Virus record (IMG/VR): IMGVR_UViG_3300007734_000749
Location: 1-64,000 of that record
DNA length: 64,000 nt
Origin: a virus
Strand: one strand, 5' to 3'
Shown here: in pieces, positions 1 to 7,176 of the stretch
Layout: every line of letters begins with the position of its first letter
Position numbering within the stretch: position 1 is the first letter of the stretch
Notes under the pieces: generated by a model
The model's input: only the letters and a program-made list of their open reading frames with translations
Database searches by the model: none
Told to the model about the DNA's origin: nothing
Translations under genes and position numbers: made by a program

Positions 1-23
1 GTGTAAAAGAATAATTTAAAGTA

Positions 24-33
24 ATATTTATCA
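24..33 (+). promoter_or_regulatory. Possible late-type promoter element
   Basis: ATATTTATCA lies 12 bases before the first gene and differs by one base from the ATATTTATAA element seen before late genes. It could equally be the downstream half of an early promoter whose upstream box is not evident. Confidence 0.3.
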
Positions 34-45
34 TAAAATAAAATT

Positions 46-381
46 ATGACTCAAGAACAAGTTAATAACAGAATTAGAGAAGTATTCCAACAAGAATATA
101 AAGATATTGGAATATATAGATGGATGAATCGCAATAAACAAACATTAAAAGTTGTGTTTGTAATAGGTTTTATTTTAGGTACTATTTTAGGAATTGCGGG
201 TAGTGCTTGGCCCATAACAATTGTTGGAATGTTATTTATATTATTGATATGGTTTGGAGGTATTGATCACTTTATTATTGGATTAAGATTCAAACGTATG
301 TTAAAAAAGTTAGACAAAGAAGGTATATCTATTGGTTTAACTATGTTATTAGAAACATGTAGAGACATAACCCCAAATTAA
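46..381 (+). CDS. Small membrane protein, two transmembrane segments
   Basis: The 111-residue product has two hydrophobic stretches at about residues 35-55 and 57-78. A charged N-terminal 30 residues and a basic segment (RFKRMLKK) just after the second helix suggest both ends face the cytoplasm. The next gene starts one base after the stop codon, so the two are probably co-transcribed. I do not recognise a family. A membrane-acting accessory or superinfection-related role is possible but unsupported. Confidence 0.75.
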   Translation: MTQEQVNNRIREVFQQEYKDIGIYRWMNRNKQTLKVVFVIGFILGTILGIAGSAWPITIVGMLFILLIWFGGIDHFIIGLRFKRMLKKLDKEGISIGLTMLLETCRDITPN

Positions 382-382
382 T

Positions 383-622
383 ATGATAAAATTACCTCAA
401 CTACCTCAAGACAAAGCAAATCATTTCATCTATGGTGCATTAATATATTTGATTGGATCAGTATGGATATTGCCAGGTCCATGCTTATTCATCACAGCGA
501 GTGTTGCTTTCTTTAAGGAATTTTATGATACCTATACTGACAGCAGTGATTTTTCATTTGCTGACTTCATCGCCACATGCGCCGGTGGTATAACAATTAT
601 GATTGCACAATTAATACAATAA
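383..622 (+). CDS. Small membrane protein, DUF2279/YfiM-like pattern
   Basis: The 79-residue product is mostly hydrophobic, with segments at about residues 16-42 and 62-78. The order DKANHF (10-15), FKEFYD (44-49) and a later DF-A---GG matches the DKxxHF...KExxD...D pattern of DUF2279/YfiM-like membrane proteins. Function is unknown. It follows the preceding membrane gene by one base, which suggests a two-gene unit. The family match is by pattern only. Confidence 0.7.
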   Translation: MIKLPQLPQDKANHFIYGALIYLIGSVWILPGPCLFITASVAFFKEFYDTYTDSSDFSFADFIATCAGGITIMIAQLIQ

Positions 623-653
623 ACAAAAATCAAAAAAATCTCTCAACCCTAAC

Positions 654-692
654 TTTTGTACTGGGATTTTGAAGATAAAGGTCGTATCTTTA
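654..692 (+). promoter_or_regulatory. Early promoter (class 1) for the DUF932 gene
   Basis: TTTTGTA, then 26 bases after the G, TATCTTTATAGCATAATTAAAAA. This matches the conserved promoter repeated through the first 13.5 kb. The spacer is more divergent than in most copies. Confidence 0.75.
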
Positions 693-717
693 TAGCATAA
701 TTAAAAAAATAAAAGTT

Positions 718-1518
718 ATGTTAGACATTCAAACCACATCATTTCTCGACAAGCCCGAGATTAAAAAACGCGCTTCATCAGTATTTACATCTAGTAAAGG
801 TGAACAAACGAGTGAAAAATACACTCACATTCCAACAGATCGTGTTATTGAAGACATGGAAAAATTAGGATGGGGAGTTGTTGATGCTAAAGAAGTTAAA
901 GCTCGTAGAGGAGTTGGTTTCCAAAAACACCTAGTCGTATTTAGAAACCCAAACATTTCCATTACAGGTGACGATGGTGATGATGTGTTCCCACAGATCC
1001 TATTGACAAACAGCCACGATGGTAAAAATGCATTTACTTTTACTGCAGGTTTGTTTCGCCTAGTTTGCGAAAACGGATTAGTAATCTCAACCCAGGAATT
1101 TGAAAATCTGAAAATTCGTCACATGGGTTATACATTTGAGGAACTACAATCCACTATTACAGCAATGGTAGAAAAACTTCCATTGACTGTTGATAGCATG
1201 AATAAACTTAAGCAAACTAAATTAAATGAACAACAAAAAGAAGAGTTTGCAAAACGAGCCCTAGAGACTAGGTTTGGGAAAGAAGAGGTTCAAAACATTA
1301 CTATTGATCTAAGATCACTCCTAGAGCCAACTCGTAAGGAAGATAGTGGTGATGATATTTGGAGTGTATTCAACGTAGTTCAAGAAAAACTAATTCATGG
1401 TATGTTTGAATATCAAGTTGGAGCCAAAATGCGTAAAGCTCGTAAAATCAAGAATTTCAAACAGGACCTAAAAGTAAATGAAGACTTGTTTGAACTTGCA
1501 CTTGAATATGCGTGTTAA
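718..1518 (+). CDS. DUF932 family phage/plasmid-like protein
   Basis: The 266-residue product has the layout of DUF932 (TIGR03299-type) proteins found in phages and plasmids. Residues about 85-125 read LLTNSHDGKNAFTF...RLVCENGLV, the typical core of that family, and the C-terminal half is helical and charged. The biochemical role of the family is not established; members are often abundant accessory proteins. It has its own class 1 promoter and a strong terminator just downstream, so it is a monocistronic unit. Confidence 0.85.
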   Translation: MLDIQTTSFLDKPEIKKRASSVFTSSKGEQTSEKYTHIPTDRVIEDMEKLGWGVVDAKEVKARRGVGFQKHLVVFRNPNISITGDDGDDVFPQILLTNSHDGKNAFTFTAGLFRLVCENGLVISTQEFENLKIRHMGYTFEELQSTITAMVEKLPLTVDSMNKLKQTKLNEQQKEEFAKRALETRFGKEEVQNITIDLRSLLEPTRKEDSGDDIWSVFNVVQEKLIHGMFEYQVGAKMRKARKIKNFKQDLKVNEDLFELALEYAC

Positions 1519-1540
1519 AACTAATGTGTAATATGCAATT

Positions 1541-1566
1541 AAAGCCGGTGATGAACCGGCTTTTTT
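1541..1566 (+). terminator. Rho-independent terminator after the DUF932 gene
   Basis: A perfect stem GCCGGT/ACCGGC (1544-1549, 1555-1560) with loop GATGA, extended by A-T pairs, is followed by TTTTTT. Confidence 0.9.
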
Positions 1567-1568
1567 GT

Positions 1569-1578
1569 ATATTTATAA
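1569..1578 (+). promoter_or_regulatory. Late-type promoter element
   Basis: Exact ATATTTATAA, 15 bases before the next start codon and directly downstream of a terminator, so the following gene needs its own promoter. No TTTTGTACC box precedes it. Confidence 0.6.
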
Positions 1579-1593
1579 TAAAAATAATCTGAG

Positions 1594-1803
1594 ATGAAAA
1601 AATCTGAATTGCAACAAATTATAAGAGAAGAAATTCAAGAATTAACATTTGGGCAAAAAGGAATTAATCCACAAAACAACCCTAAGGGTGATTTGATGGG
1701 AAAAATTAATGATTTACTAGATGGAGCTGAAAGACAAATTGGTCCTGAAGAAGTAGCTAGTGTAATCAATGTACTGTATCAAAGATATAGAAGATATCTA
1801 TAA
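1594..1803 (+). CDS. Small protein with capsid-targeting-like N-terminal helix
   Basis: The 69-residue product starts MKKSELQQIIREEIQEL, an amphipathic helix containing two (I/L)-x-E sites (IRE, IQE). The same kind of start is seen at 46409, 52315 and 54984. It lies in the early region but behind a late-type element, like the head and internal protein genes. I infer a packaged internal head protein. The body (residues 20-69) has no recognised domain. The 3' end carries the late-type element of the next gene. Confidence 0.75.
   Translation: MKKSELQQIIREEIQELTFGQKGINPQNNPKGDLMGKINDLLDGAERQIGPEEVASVINVLYQRYRRYL
1794..1803 (+). promoter_or_regulatory. Late-type promoter element (one mismatch)
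   Basis: ATATCTATAA followed by TAAAAATAATC lies 16 bases before the start codon at 1820 and overlaps the stop codon of the preceding gene. The downstream sequence TAATAAAAATAATC matches that before 1594. Confidence 0.45.
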
Positions 1804-1819
1804 TAAAAATAATCAACAC

Positions 1820-2149
1820 ATGAATAAAGAATTCATTAGAATGCAAAAACTTGCTGGTTTAGTTACTGAAAACCAGGTACCATCTGGAATTGCAGAATTT
1901 TTAGATGATATGCTAAACACATCAATACCAGAAGATTCCGAAGAGGGAGAAACAGTTGAGGGTGTATGGGAAGCTGAAGAATATGGAGATGAAGAAGCAT
2001 ATGGTGATATGGCAAATATGTTCAATGAGGTACATTCATATATTGAATCCCAGGGAGGCACAATCATAGTCCCAGGTAACCCAGATGTAACATACACCTC
2101 TATGCCTGATGGTGATATTGGGTATTCATTGGTGGTTACTTTATCTTAA
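1820..2149 (+). CDS. Acidic protein with MQKLAGLVTE tag (internal head protein candidate)
   Basis: The start at 1820 is chosen over an in-frame ATG at 1769 because it follows the late-type element and A-rich leader and begins MNKEFIRMQKLAGLVTENQ, a tag shared with four other proteins here. The 109-residue product is very acidic (for example EEGETVEGVWEAEEYGDEE). The tag ends in V-T-E, close to the (I/L)-x-E cleavage rule of T4 gp21, so I infer removal of the N-terminus by the prohead protease after packaging. The mature part has no recognised fold. Confidence 0.75.
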   Translation: MNKEFIRMQKLAGLVTENQVPSGIAEFLDDMLNTSIPEDSEEGETVEGVWEAEEYGDEEAYGDMANMFNEVHSYIESQGGTIIVPGNPDVTYTSMPDGDIGYSLVVTLS

Positions 2150-2161
2150 ATAAAAACTGAT

Positions 2162-2171
2162 ATATTTATAA
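2162..2171 (+). promoter_or_regulatory. Late-type promoter element
   Basis: Exact ATATTTATAA followed by TAAAAAC, 16 bases before the start codon at 2188. Confidence 0.6.
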
Positions 2172-2187
2172 TAAAAACACTAATATA

Positions 2188-2877
2188 ATGAATAAGGAAT
2201 TTCTTAAAATGCAAAAAATAGCGGGTTTGGTAACCGAAAGTCAGTATAAAAAATTAGTTGAGACTGAAGGTGTTGCTAATATTAACCCAGCAATCAAAAA
2301 CAATCCAGATTTCCAAGAATTAGTGAGTTTACTTAAACAAAATCCTAAAGATGCTCAAGAACTTGCTAAAAAAGAAGATGAAATTGCAGATGCTATTGAA
2401 AATGAAAATATAAATGAAGTTGCATTTAGAAAAGATGGTAAATACTATGTTGAAGATACATATGGTACCACAAAAGAAGTTTCATTTAAAGAATACTTAA
2501 AATCAAAAGGAGTTTCAATAGCACTTTCAACTGGTGCTATGATTCTTCTTGGTTCTGTAATGGCCGGAGCTTTAGGTACTAACACACCTAATGAAATTTT
2601 AGACGCAATCTTGGTAGCTTCAGGAATTGGAGCAGCAGCAGGTGCTGCATTTGGTGAGAGCAAAAAAATAAAAAAATTAAGTGAAATGCAAGGTGAAGAG
2701 TATGATGATGATACTATTGACCCAAATGATTATGCTGATGATCCATATGTAAGTGATAAAGCAACATATGTTGCTGATGCTCTAAATCATGTTTGGAATA
2801 TGGGTAGAGGTAATAATAGAATAAATTTTGAAGATATGGCTAAATCTATTATTGATGATTTAGAAACTAGATATTGA
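2188..2877 (+). CDS. Tagged internal head protein candidate with membrane hairpin
   Basis: The 229-residue product begins MNKEFLKMQKIAGLVTESQ, the same tag as the preceding gene. Residues about 109-130 and 137-156 form two hydrophobic, glycine/alanine-rich segments separated by a short polar turn, so the mature protein could insert in a membrane. The remainder is charged. A capsid-packaged, membrane-seeking protein would be a plausible ejected factor, but this is inference. It ends just before a strong terminator. Confidence 0.75.
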   Translation: MNKEFLKMQKIAGLVTESQYKKLVETEGVANINPAIKNNPDFQELVSLLKQNPKDAQELAKKEDEIADAIENENINEVAFRKDGKYYVEDTYGTTKEVSFKEYLKSKGVSIALSTGAMILLGSVMAGALGTNTPNEILDAILVASGIGAAAGAAFGESKKIKKLSEMQGEEYDDDTIDPNDYADDPYVSDKATYVADALNHVWNMGRGNNRINFEDMAKSIIDDLETRY

Positions 2878-2900
2878 TTTTTAAAAACATACCATAACAT

Positions 2901-2924
2901 AAGCCCGCAATAGCGGGCTTTTTT
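2901..2924 (+). terminator. Rho-independent terminator
   Basis: AAGCCCGC AATA GCGGGCTT with a TTTTTT tail closes the three-gene tagged cluster. Confidence 0.9.
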
Positions 2925-2932
2925 GTCCTTAC

Positions 2933-2971
2933 TTTTGTACCGAGATCTTAAAACTAATGTTCGTATTTTTA
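2933..2971 (+). promoter_or_regulatory. Early promoter (class 1) abutting a start codon
   Basis: TTTTGTACCGAG with a 26-base spacer to TATTTTTATAG. The ATG lies only 4 bases after the TATTTTTA element, where other copies have TATAATTAAAAA, so the transcript may be leaderless. Confidence 0.75.
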
Positions 2972-2975
2972 TAGT

Positions 2976-3107
2976 ATGAAAGAAATAGCATTTAAAATTA
3001 AAGAATTAAACGCGTATCTAGATAAAAATCCATGGGATATATCTAAACGCCAAGAACGTATAATCCTTATAGACCAGTTATGTGATATGGTAATTAAAGA
3101 ACCATAA
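2976..3107 (+). CDS. 43-residue hypothetical protein, likely leaderless mRNA
   Basis: The frame starts MKEIAFKIKELNAYLDKN and ends at TAA 3105-3107. The start codon replaces the usual TATAA of the promoter tail (ATAGTATGAA), leaving no room for a leader. Charged and mostly helical, with no recognised domain. It is supported by its private promoter and by the promoter of the next gene beginning right after its stop. Confidence 0.6.
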   Translation: MKEIAFKIKELNAYLDKNPWDISKRQERIILIDQLCDMVIKEP

Positions 3108-3147
3108 TTTGTGTACCTAGATTTTAAAATTAAAAGTTATATTTTTA
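3108..3147 (+). promoter_or_regulatory. Early promoter (class 1)
   Basis: TTTGTGTACCTAG, then TATTTTTATACTATAATTAAAAA. The upstream box is slightly degenerate. It begins directly after the stop of the 43-residue gene. Confidence 0.7.
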
Positions 3148-3173
3148 TACTATAATTAAAAAACCAAGCACAC

Positions 3174-3635
3174 ATGATTAAATTCACCAAATCAGATGCC
3201 GGTCGTAATTCACACGGTTTTACTAATGAAAAAAACGACTGTAGTGTAAGAGCATTAGCCACAGTAACTGGAAGTAGTTATAAGGATGCTCATAATTTTT
3301 GGAGGGGATTAGGAAGAAAAAATGGGAGTGGGGTAAGTATAAATTGGTTAGATAAATATCTATCTAATAATAGTAATACTATATTTGGATATAAAATCAC
3401 CAAAATTACCCTACCCTTCACCCATTCCCAGACCCATAAATGGGATAATAAAGAACGTAAGTATATAAAACATACTAAACGTATGAATGTTAAAACATTT
3501 ATACAACAGAATCCCACAGGAAATTATATAATTATTACTCATAATCATGCTAAAGCTATAATCAATAGTGAAATTATAGACCATGATTTTGGAGTGTATA
3601 GTGAAATTAAGTATGTATATAAATTTGAAAAATAA
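3174..3635 (+). CDS. Papain-like cysteine peptidase candidate
   Basis: The 153-residue product has NDCSVRALA (Cys23), an SYKDAHNFWRGLGR segment, then HNHAKAI (His125) and a downstream Asp (136 or 138). This Cys-His-Asp order and spacing match small C39/papain-fold peptidases seen in phages. No signal peptide is visible, so it would act in the cytoplasm. An inactive fold is possible. Monocistronic, with its own class 1 promoter. The start ATG follows ATTAAAAAACCAAGCACAC, the usual leader type. Confidence 0.6.
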   Translation: MIKFTKSDAGRNSHGFTNEKNDCSVRALATVTGSSYKDAHNFWRGLGRKNGSGVSINWLDKYLSNNSNTIFGYKITKITLPFTHSQTHKWDNKERKYIKHTKRMNVKTFIQQNPTGNYIIITHNHAKAIINSEIIDHDFGVYSEIKYVYKFEK

Positions 3636-3640
3636 TATAG

Positions 3641-3757
3641 ATGAAATACAACAATAATACACCATTTGAAGAATTTACGTATCGCTTTGCTATAGTATTC
3701 GGTATAATAGCAATTGTTTTAAATTTAGTTGTTATTATTTCTAAAATAATGGGCTGA
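3641..3757 (+). CDS. 38-residue single-pass membrane peptide
   Basis: The frame runs MKYNNNTPFEEF, then a hydrophobic stretch FAIVFGIIAIVLNLVVII (about residues 16-33) and a short SKIMG tail. It starts 6 bases after the peptidase gene stop, so is probably co-transcribed with it. No family recognised. Confidence 0.5.
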   Translation: MKYNNNTPFEEFTYRFAIVFGIIAIVLNLVVIISKIMG

Positions 3758-3760
3758 GGT

Positions 3761-3799
3761 TTTTGTACCGAGGTTTTAAAACTAAAGTTTATACTTTTA
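3761..3799 (+). promoter_or_regulatory. Early promoter (class 1)
   Basis: TTTTGTACCGAGG, then TACTTTTACACTATAATTAAAAA. The downstream element deviates (TACTTTTA). Confidence 0.75.
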
Positions 3800-3822
3800 C
3801 ACTATAATTAAAAAATAAACAC

Positions 3823-4545
3823 ATGAGTAAAATCACTATTGTATGTGGTAAGGATTTGAAATTTAATGATTCAATCCTTCGCCCAATGAAAACTAACTCT
3901 GAATTGGATGCTATTTTGTCCGAAAACGGAGGATTGATGCCTGCAACCAACATGGTCATTGCTGGTGGAGCAGGATCAGGTAAGACTACACTAACCCTAG
4001 ATATGTTAGCTAGGCTAACAGAACAGGGCCATAAGGTACTATTTATTTCAGGTGAGATGGATGAAATTGGATATTTTAAGTATTGTAAACGTCTTCCTAG
4101 AATTGCATCTGTACCTGTATTGTTTGTAAAAAATCACGTAGAAACATTAGGTAAAACGTTGATAGAAGTATTGGATGAAGGGTATGATGTGGTTGCAATT
4201 GATAGTGTTGCTGAAATTTTAGGTATGTTCCGTGATGTATATAAAACTACTGAAGTAGCAGGTGAGAGATGGTTGCTAGAACTCCAGGACAAACATAAGA
4301 TGGGGAAAAATAAAACTAATACCCATACATGTTTTATTAACATTCAACAAGTAACCAAACAAGGTACATTTGCTGGTAGTAATAGGTTGAAACATATGAC
4401 GGATGCTATGGCAATTATCAAACGTGATGCTGATACTGCTGAGCGACGTCTTCAATTTGAGAAAAACCGTGATGGAAACACTGATCAGATTGTTACATTT
4501 ATGATTTCATCTGATCATATTCGTTATGGATTTGAAAGTGAATAG
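3823..4545 (+). CDS. RadA/RecA-superfamily ATPase
   Basis: The 240-residue product is a single RecA-type P-loop domain: Walker A GGAGSGKT (48-55), LFISGEMD after the next strand, Walker B DVVAID (122-127), and FEKNRDG near residue 215. The last recalls the KNRFG motif of RadA/Sms, though Phe is replaced by Asp. It lacks the RadA zinc finger and Lon-like domain, so it is a minimal form that could serve recombination or replication restart. Monocistronic, with a terminator downstream. A KaiC- or DnaB-like reading is also possible. Confidence 0.85.
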   Translation: MSKITIVCGKDLKFNDSILRPMKTNSELDAILSENGGLMPATNMVIAGGAGSGKTTLTLDMLARLTEQGHKVLFISGEMDEIGYFKYCKRLPRIASVPVLFVKNHVETLGKTLIEVLDEGYDVVAIDSVAEILGMFRDVYKTTEVAGERWLLELQDKHKMGKNKTNTHTCFINIQQVTKQGTFAGSNRLKHMTDAMAIIKRDADTAERRLQFEKNRDGNTDQIVTFMISSDHIRYGFESE

Positions 4546-4573
4546 TGTGTGTGTGTTTTATATGTGTACAATT

Positions 4574-4597
4574 GCGGGGGATTTTCCCCCTGCTTTT
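4574..4597 (+). terminator. Terminator whose T-tract is the promoter TTTTG box
   Basis: GCGGGGG/CCCCCTGC stem (4574-4580, 4587-4593) followed by TTTT, which is also the start of the next promoter. Confidence 0.75.
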
Positions 4598-4632
4598 GTA
4601 CCGAGATTTTAAAACTGATAGTCGTATTTTTA
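4594..4632 (+). promoter_or_regulatory. Early promoter (class 1)
   Basis: TTTTGTACCGAGATTTTAAA, then TATTTTTATACTATAATTAAG. Close to consensus. Confidence 0.8.
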
Positions 4633-4650
4633 TACTATAATTAAGATAAT

Positions 4651-4920
4651 ATGAACAATAAGTATTGTTTTCCTGATATACAAGAATATCAACAATTAGA
4701 AGAGTTGATTGGATTAGCAGCATTAGCAAAAGCGGGTATTGCTGAAGGAAATAAACACATCCAAATTGGGAAGGATTTTCTAAAACAAACAACGTGTTTA
4801 GAAGAACGGGAAAAAATACTAGAATCAATACAAAAATTACAACAGCATGTTTTTGTATGTGAAAATACATTAGAATTTTTTCAAAGCGAAATTAGACAAC
4901 TTAATTATTTATTAAATTAA
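4651..4920 (+). CDS. Hypothetical coiled-coil protein
   Basis: The 89-residue product is almost entirely charged helix with heptad-like leucine/isoleucine spacing (for example LEEREKILESIQKLQQHV). It heads a two-gene unit with the next gene 3 bases downstream. No family recognised. Confidence 0.7.
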   Translation: MNNKYCFPDIQEYQQLEELIGLAALAKAGIAEGNKHIQIGKDFLKQTTCLEEREKILESIQKLQQHVFVCENTLEFFQSEIRQLNYLLN

Positions 4921-4923
4921 ATT

Positions 4924-5127
4924 ATGAAAACTGAAACTGAACTTAGAGAATATCTAGCTGAATTAAAAGTTGCACGAACTGGGGTAAATGCTTGGTTTAA
5001 GGCATCAATAGGGGAAAAAGCAGAACAGGAAGCATTAACAGAACTATCATTCCTAGAAGGTCAAATCCAGACTATAAAGTGGATATTAGGAGAAGAGAGT
5101 ACCATAATTTTTGTACCGAGGTCTTAA
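4924..5127 (+). CDS. Hypothetical helical protein reading into a promoter
   Basis: The 67-residue product starts MKTETELREYLAELKVARTG. Its last seven or so codons (IIFVPRS) lie inside the class 1 promoter of the next gene, with the stop at 5125-5127. Neighbouring genes end at ACCATAA just before this box; here that TAA is out of frame (ACC ATA ATT). This suggests that an earlier stop was lost by a small indel. No recognised domain. Confidence 0.65.
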   Translation: MKTETELREYLAELKVARTGVNAWFKASIGEKAEQEALTELSFLEGQIQTIKWILGEESTIIFVPRS

Positions 5128-5147
5128 AACTAACGTTCGTATCTTTA
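5109..5147 (+). promoter_or_regulatory. Early promoter (class 1)
   Basis: TTTTGTACCGAGGTCTTAAA, then TATCTTTATAGTATAATTAAAAA: near-perfect consensus. It overlaps the 3' end of the preceding coding frame. Confidence 0.85.
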
Positions 5148-5173
5148 TAGTATAATTAAAAACACATAATAAA

Positions 5174-5428
5174 ATGGCAGTAAATTCATTTCACAAGTAC
5201 GTTTCCGCAATCAGGAAATCAAAATCGTTCAAACCAGTTGTTCAGGTTCATCCACTAGGACTAGCAGTACATAACAATAAGGTAATAGCGGTATGTAAAG
5301 ATATTCGATATCATTTTGGTCCATCTATGACTCAAGAACTGCAAGAAATCATAGGTAAGGATAACTTAGTAATATCATCTGATTACAAAACAAATGAGAT
5401 GTATGGTTACGATTGGTGGTTATTTTAA
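5174..5428 (+). CDS. Hypothetical 84-residue protein
   Basis: The product starts MAVNSFHKYVSAIRKSKSFK, is basic at the N-terminus and ends with GYDWWLF. Alternating hydrophobic residues in the middle (HPLGLAVHNNKVIAVC) suggest beta structure. It has its own class 1 promoter. No family recognised. Confidence 0.7.
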   Translation: MAVNSFHKYVSAIRKSKSFKPVVQVHPLGLAVHNNKVIAVCKDIRYHFGPSMTQELQEIIGKDNLVISSDYKTNEMYGYDWWLF

Positions 5429-5463
5429 TAAAGTAAATTTAGTTAATTAAAAATAAAACACAT

Positions 5464-6174
5464 ATGAACACAGAACAAATTTTAGAAGTAAAGATTGAAA
5501 TCGCCAAAATGGTGATAGAACTAGATCAATTTTGGAATAAAGTTTATAGAAATAATGCTGAGCCATCATTGAAAAATAAAGAAGAATATCGGATTTTCTC
5601 TCAGTCACAACGACAAAAAATCATAGATTTGCTCCCCCCAGATATGGTAATTGATTCTGATGTTACTGGGTTTTGTAGAGATGTGAGTCACTATGATATT
5701 GATGATGAAATAGTTAAGCATTTTCCATATGTAATAGCAGATAGTGAAAGTGGTCAGTTTTTTGCTTATTGTAATTCATTTCAAGCAGAGTCTATATCTG
5801 ATTTTCTAAAACAAAAATTCCCATCATTGGAATTCAAAATCAGTAAAAGAAAAAATCCGGAAGATTTTCAAAACCCGTTTTTTCCTAATTCAGGTTATGC
5901 ATATAGATTTCTTAAGGAAATGAATATAGATGTACCTGAGGTTTCATCTGATAAAATTCCTGTGGTTAGTGATGAATTTGGTGTTGCAGATGAAATTGTA
6001 GAAATGATTTACAGCAAATATAAAGACGTTTCTCCAAGTACCATATTGAAAGTTATTCAAAAACTAAGAATTGAAGACTACATCATAGAAAGCAGCATTG
6101 CTAGTATGGGGAAATGGGAATGGGAGTATTTAATGTCAAGAAAAAATGAACAACTAAGTTCAAATGTGCAGTAA
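5464..6174 (+). CDS. Hypothetical 236-residue protein
   Basis: A soluble, mixed-charge protein with no recognised motif. Residues about 130-236 contain DEFGVADEIVEMIYSKY and a helical C-terminus. It follows the previous gene by 35 bases, with the usual AATTAAAAATAAAACACAT leader but no complete promoter, so the two are probably one operon. Its stop codon directly precedes the next class 1 promoter. Confidence 0.75.
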   Translation: MNTEQILEVKIEIAKMVIELDQFWNKVYRNNAEPSLKNKEEYRIFSQSQRQKIIDLLPPDMVIDSDVTGFCRDVSHYDIDDEIVKHFPYVIADSESGQFFAYCNSFQAESISDFLKQKFPSLEFKISKRKNPEDFQNPFFPNSGYAYRFLKEMNIDVPEVSSDKIPVVSDEFGVADEIVEMIYSKYKDVSPSTILKVIQKLRIEDYIIESSIASMGKWEWEYLMSRKNEQLSSNVQ

Positions 6175-6175
6175 T

Positions 6176-6214
6176 TTTTGTACCGAGATTCTAAAGTTAG
6201 TATTTATATCTTTA
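6176..6214 (+). promoter_or_regulatory. Early promoter (class 1)
   Basis: TTTTGTACCGAGATTCTAAA, then TATCTTTATACTATAATTAAAAA. Confidence 0.8.
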
Positions 6215-6237
6215 TACTATAATTAAAAAATAAAAAT

Positions 6238-6468
6238 ATGATAGATAAAATTCACGGATACTACACATATTCAAATTGCTGTGGATATGGTGTTATACTT
6301 TCGGATTGTGGTGAAGCAGCAAAACTAGTAATGAATAATGAAGATTGTGATGTTACAGATTGGTTAGATATTGAATATGTTTTTGATGAAAATGAAGGTG
6401 AATTTACACCCGTGATTGATCCTAATGGGTTTAATGTTCCATTAAATGAAGTAGTAAGAGCACAATAA
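6238..6468 (+). CDS. Small acidic protein
   Basis: The 76-residue product has about 16 Asp/Glu against about 3 Lys/Arg and four cysteines, three of them in YSNCCGYGVILSDCG. The rest is acidic (DVTDWLDIEYVFDENEGE). First gene of a pair with the next gene 19 bases downstream. Small acidic early phage proteins sometimes mimic DNA or inhibit host enzymes; that is only a possibility here. Confidence 0.7.
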   Translation: MIDKIHGYYTYSNCCGYGVILSDCGEAAKLVMNNEDCDVTDWLDIEYVFDENEGEFTPVIDPNGFNVPLNEVVRAQ

Positions 6469-6487
6469 TAATTTAATACAACATAAT

Positions 6488-6694
6488 ATGAACACGCATA
6501 AAGAAGTATTAGAAATCATATCAAAACTTAACCAATTGAATGATGGAATGGGTGTAGATGGTGAAACAATGCAATACATTCTAGGGCAAGTTGGAATGGA
6601 ATGGCAAATGCTTCGTCAATTGATGTTAACAATGCCTATGGAACCAGTAGAGTATTTACTTGAAGAAAAAAAATATCTTTTTCTTTTATCCTAG
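6488..6694 (+). CDS. Hypothetical 68-residue protein
   Basis: A helical, methionine-rich product (MGMEWQMLRQLMLTMPMEP). It follows the acidic protein gene with only an A-rich leader, so is co-transcribed. The last codons overlap the upstream box of the next, weak promoter. No family recognised. Confidence 0.65.
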   Translation: MNTHKEVLEIISKLNQLNDGMGVDGETMQYILGQVGMEWQMLRQLMLTMPMEPVEYLLEEKKYLFLLS

Positions 6695-6721
6695 ATTTTT
6701 AAGCATTTGATATTAAATTTA
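6684..6721 (+). promoter_or_regulatory. Degenerate early promoter (class 1)
   Basis: TTTTATCCTAGATTTTTAA, then TAAATTTACACTATAATTAAAAA. Both boxes deviate from consensus, so activity may be lower. Confidence 0.55.
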
Positions 6722-6745
6722 CACTATAATTAAAAAATATACATT

Positions 6746-7108
6746 ATGAACCAGTTACAACAAGAATTAAACGAGCTAAAATCAAAACTCACAGTGCTAG
6801 AAGCACACATCAATGCTCAAACCCAACAAGAAGAGTATGTATTTAGTGAACAACGATTGATTGAATTCACCAGAGAAATCCAATCACGAGCATTACAAGC
6901 AACTAAAGCTGCAGTTAAAGCATCAGATTTAGATATGGAAGATTATGTTGATCTTGATTTTGATGCATTTAATCGAACAATAGATATTGAAGTTGATGAA
7001 GATAGAGTTTACAAGGACATCATAAGTAATTTAGAAGATGTATTTGAAACAGATGATGATAGTATAATGGATGAAATTACAAATGTATTACGAATTATGA
7101 TAAAATAG
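6746..7108 (+). CDS. Hypothetical coiled-coil plus acidic protein
   Basis: The 120-residue product starts with a coiled coil (MNQLQQELNELKSKLTVLEA) and ends with an acidic segment rich in Asp/Glu (DLDMEDYVDLDFDAF, ETDDDSIMDEI). No recognised family. A duplicated terminator-promoter cassette follows. Confidence 0.7.
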   Translation: MNQLQQELNELKSKLTVLEAHINAQTQQEEYVFSEQRLIEFTREIQSRALQATKAAVKASDLDMEDYVDLDFDAFNRTIDIEVDEDRVYKDIISNLEDVFETDDDSIMDEITNVLRIMIK

Positions 7109-7152
7109 AATGCCTCGAAGATAGTGTGTGTGTTTTTTATATGTGTGCAATT

Positions 7153-7176
7153 GTGGGGACTTAGGTCCCTACTTTT
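7153..7176 (+). terminator. Terminator overlapping a promoter
   Basis: GTGGGGAC TTAG GTCCCTAC (7153-7172, one G-T pair) followed by TTTT, which begins the TTTTGTAC box. Confidence 0.75.

Larger units (their letters stand above)
4543..4632 (+). repeat. Duplicated intergenic terminator-promoter cassette, copy 1
   Basis: AATAGTGTGTGTG, ATATGTG-ACAATTG, a GC hairpin, then a class 1 promoter. The order and much of the sequence recur at 7122-7211. Confidence 0.6.

Noticed and set aside
4499-4870. 123-codon hydrophobic minus-strand frame
   Set aside because: Antisense to the helical gene at 4651 and to a terminator-promoter cassette; similar shadows occur at the other cassette (7009-7236).
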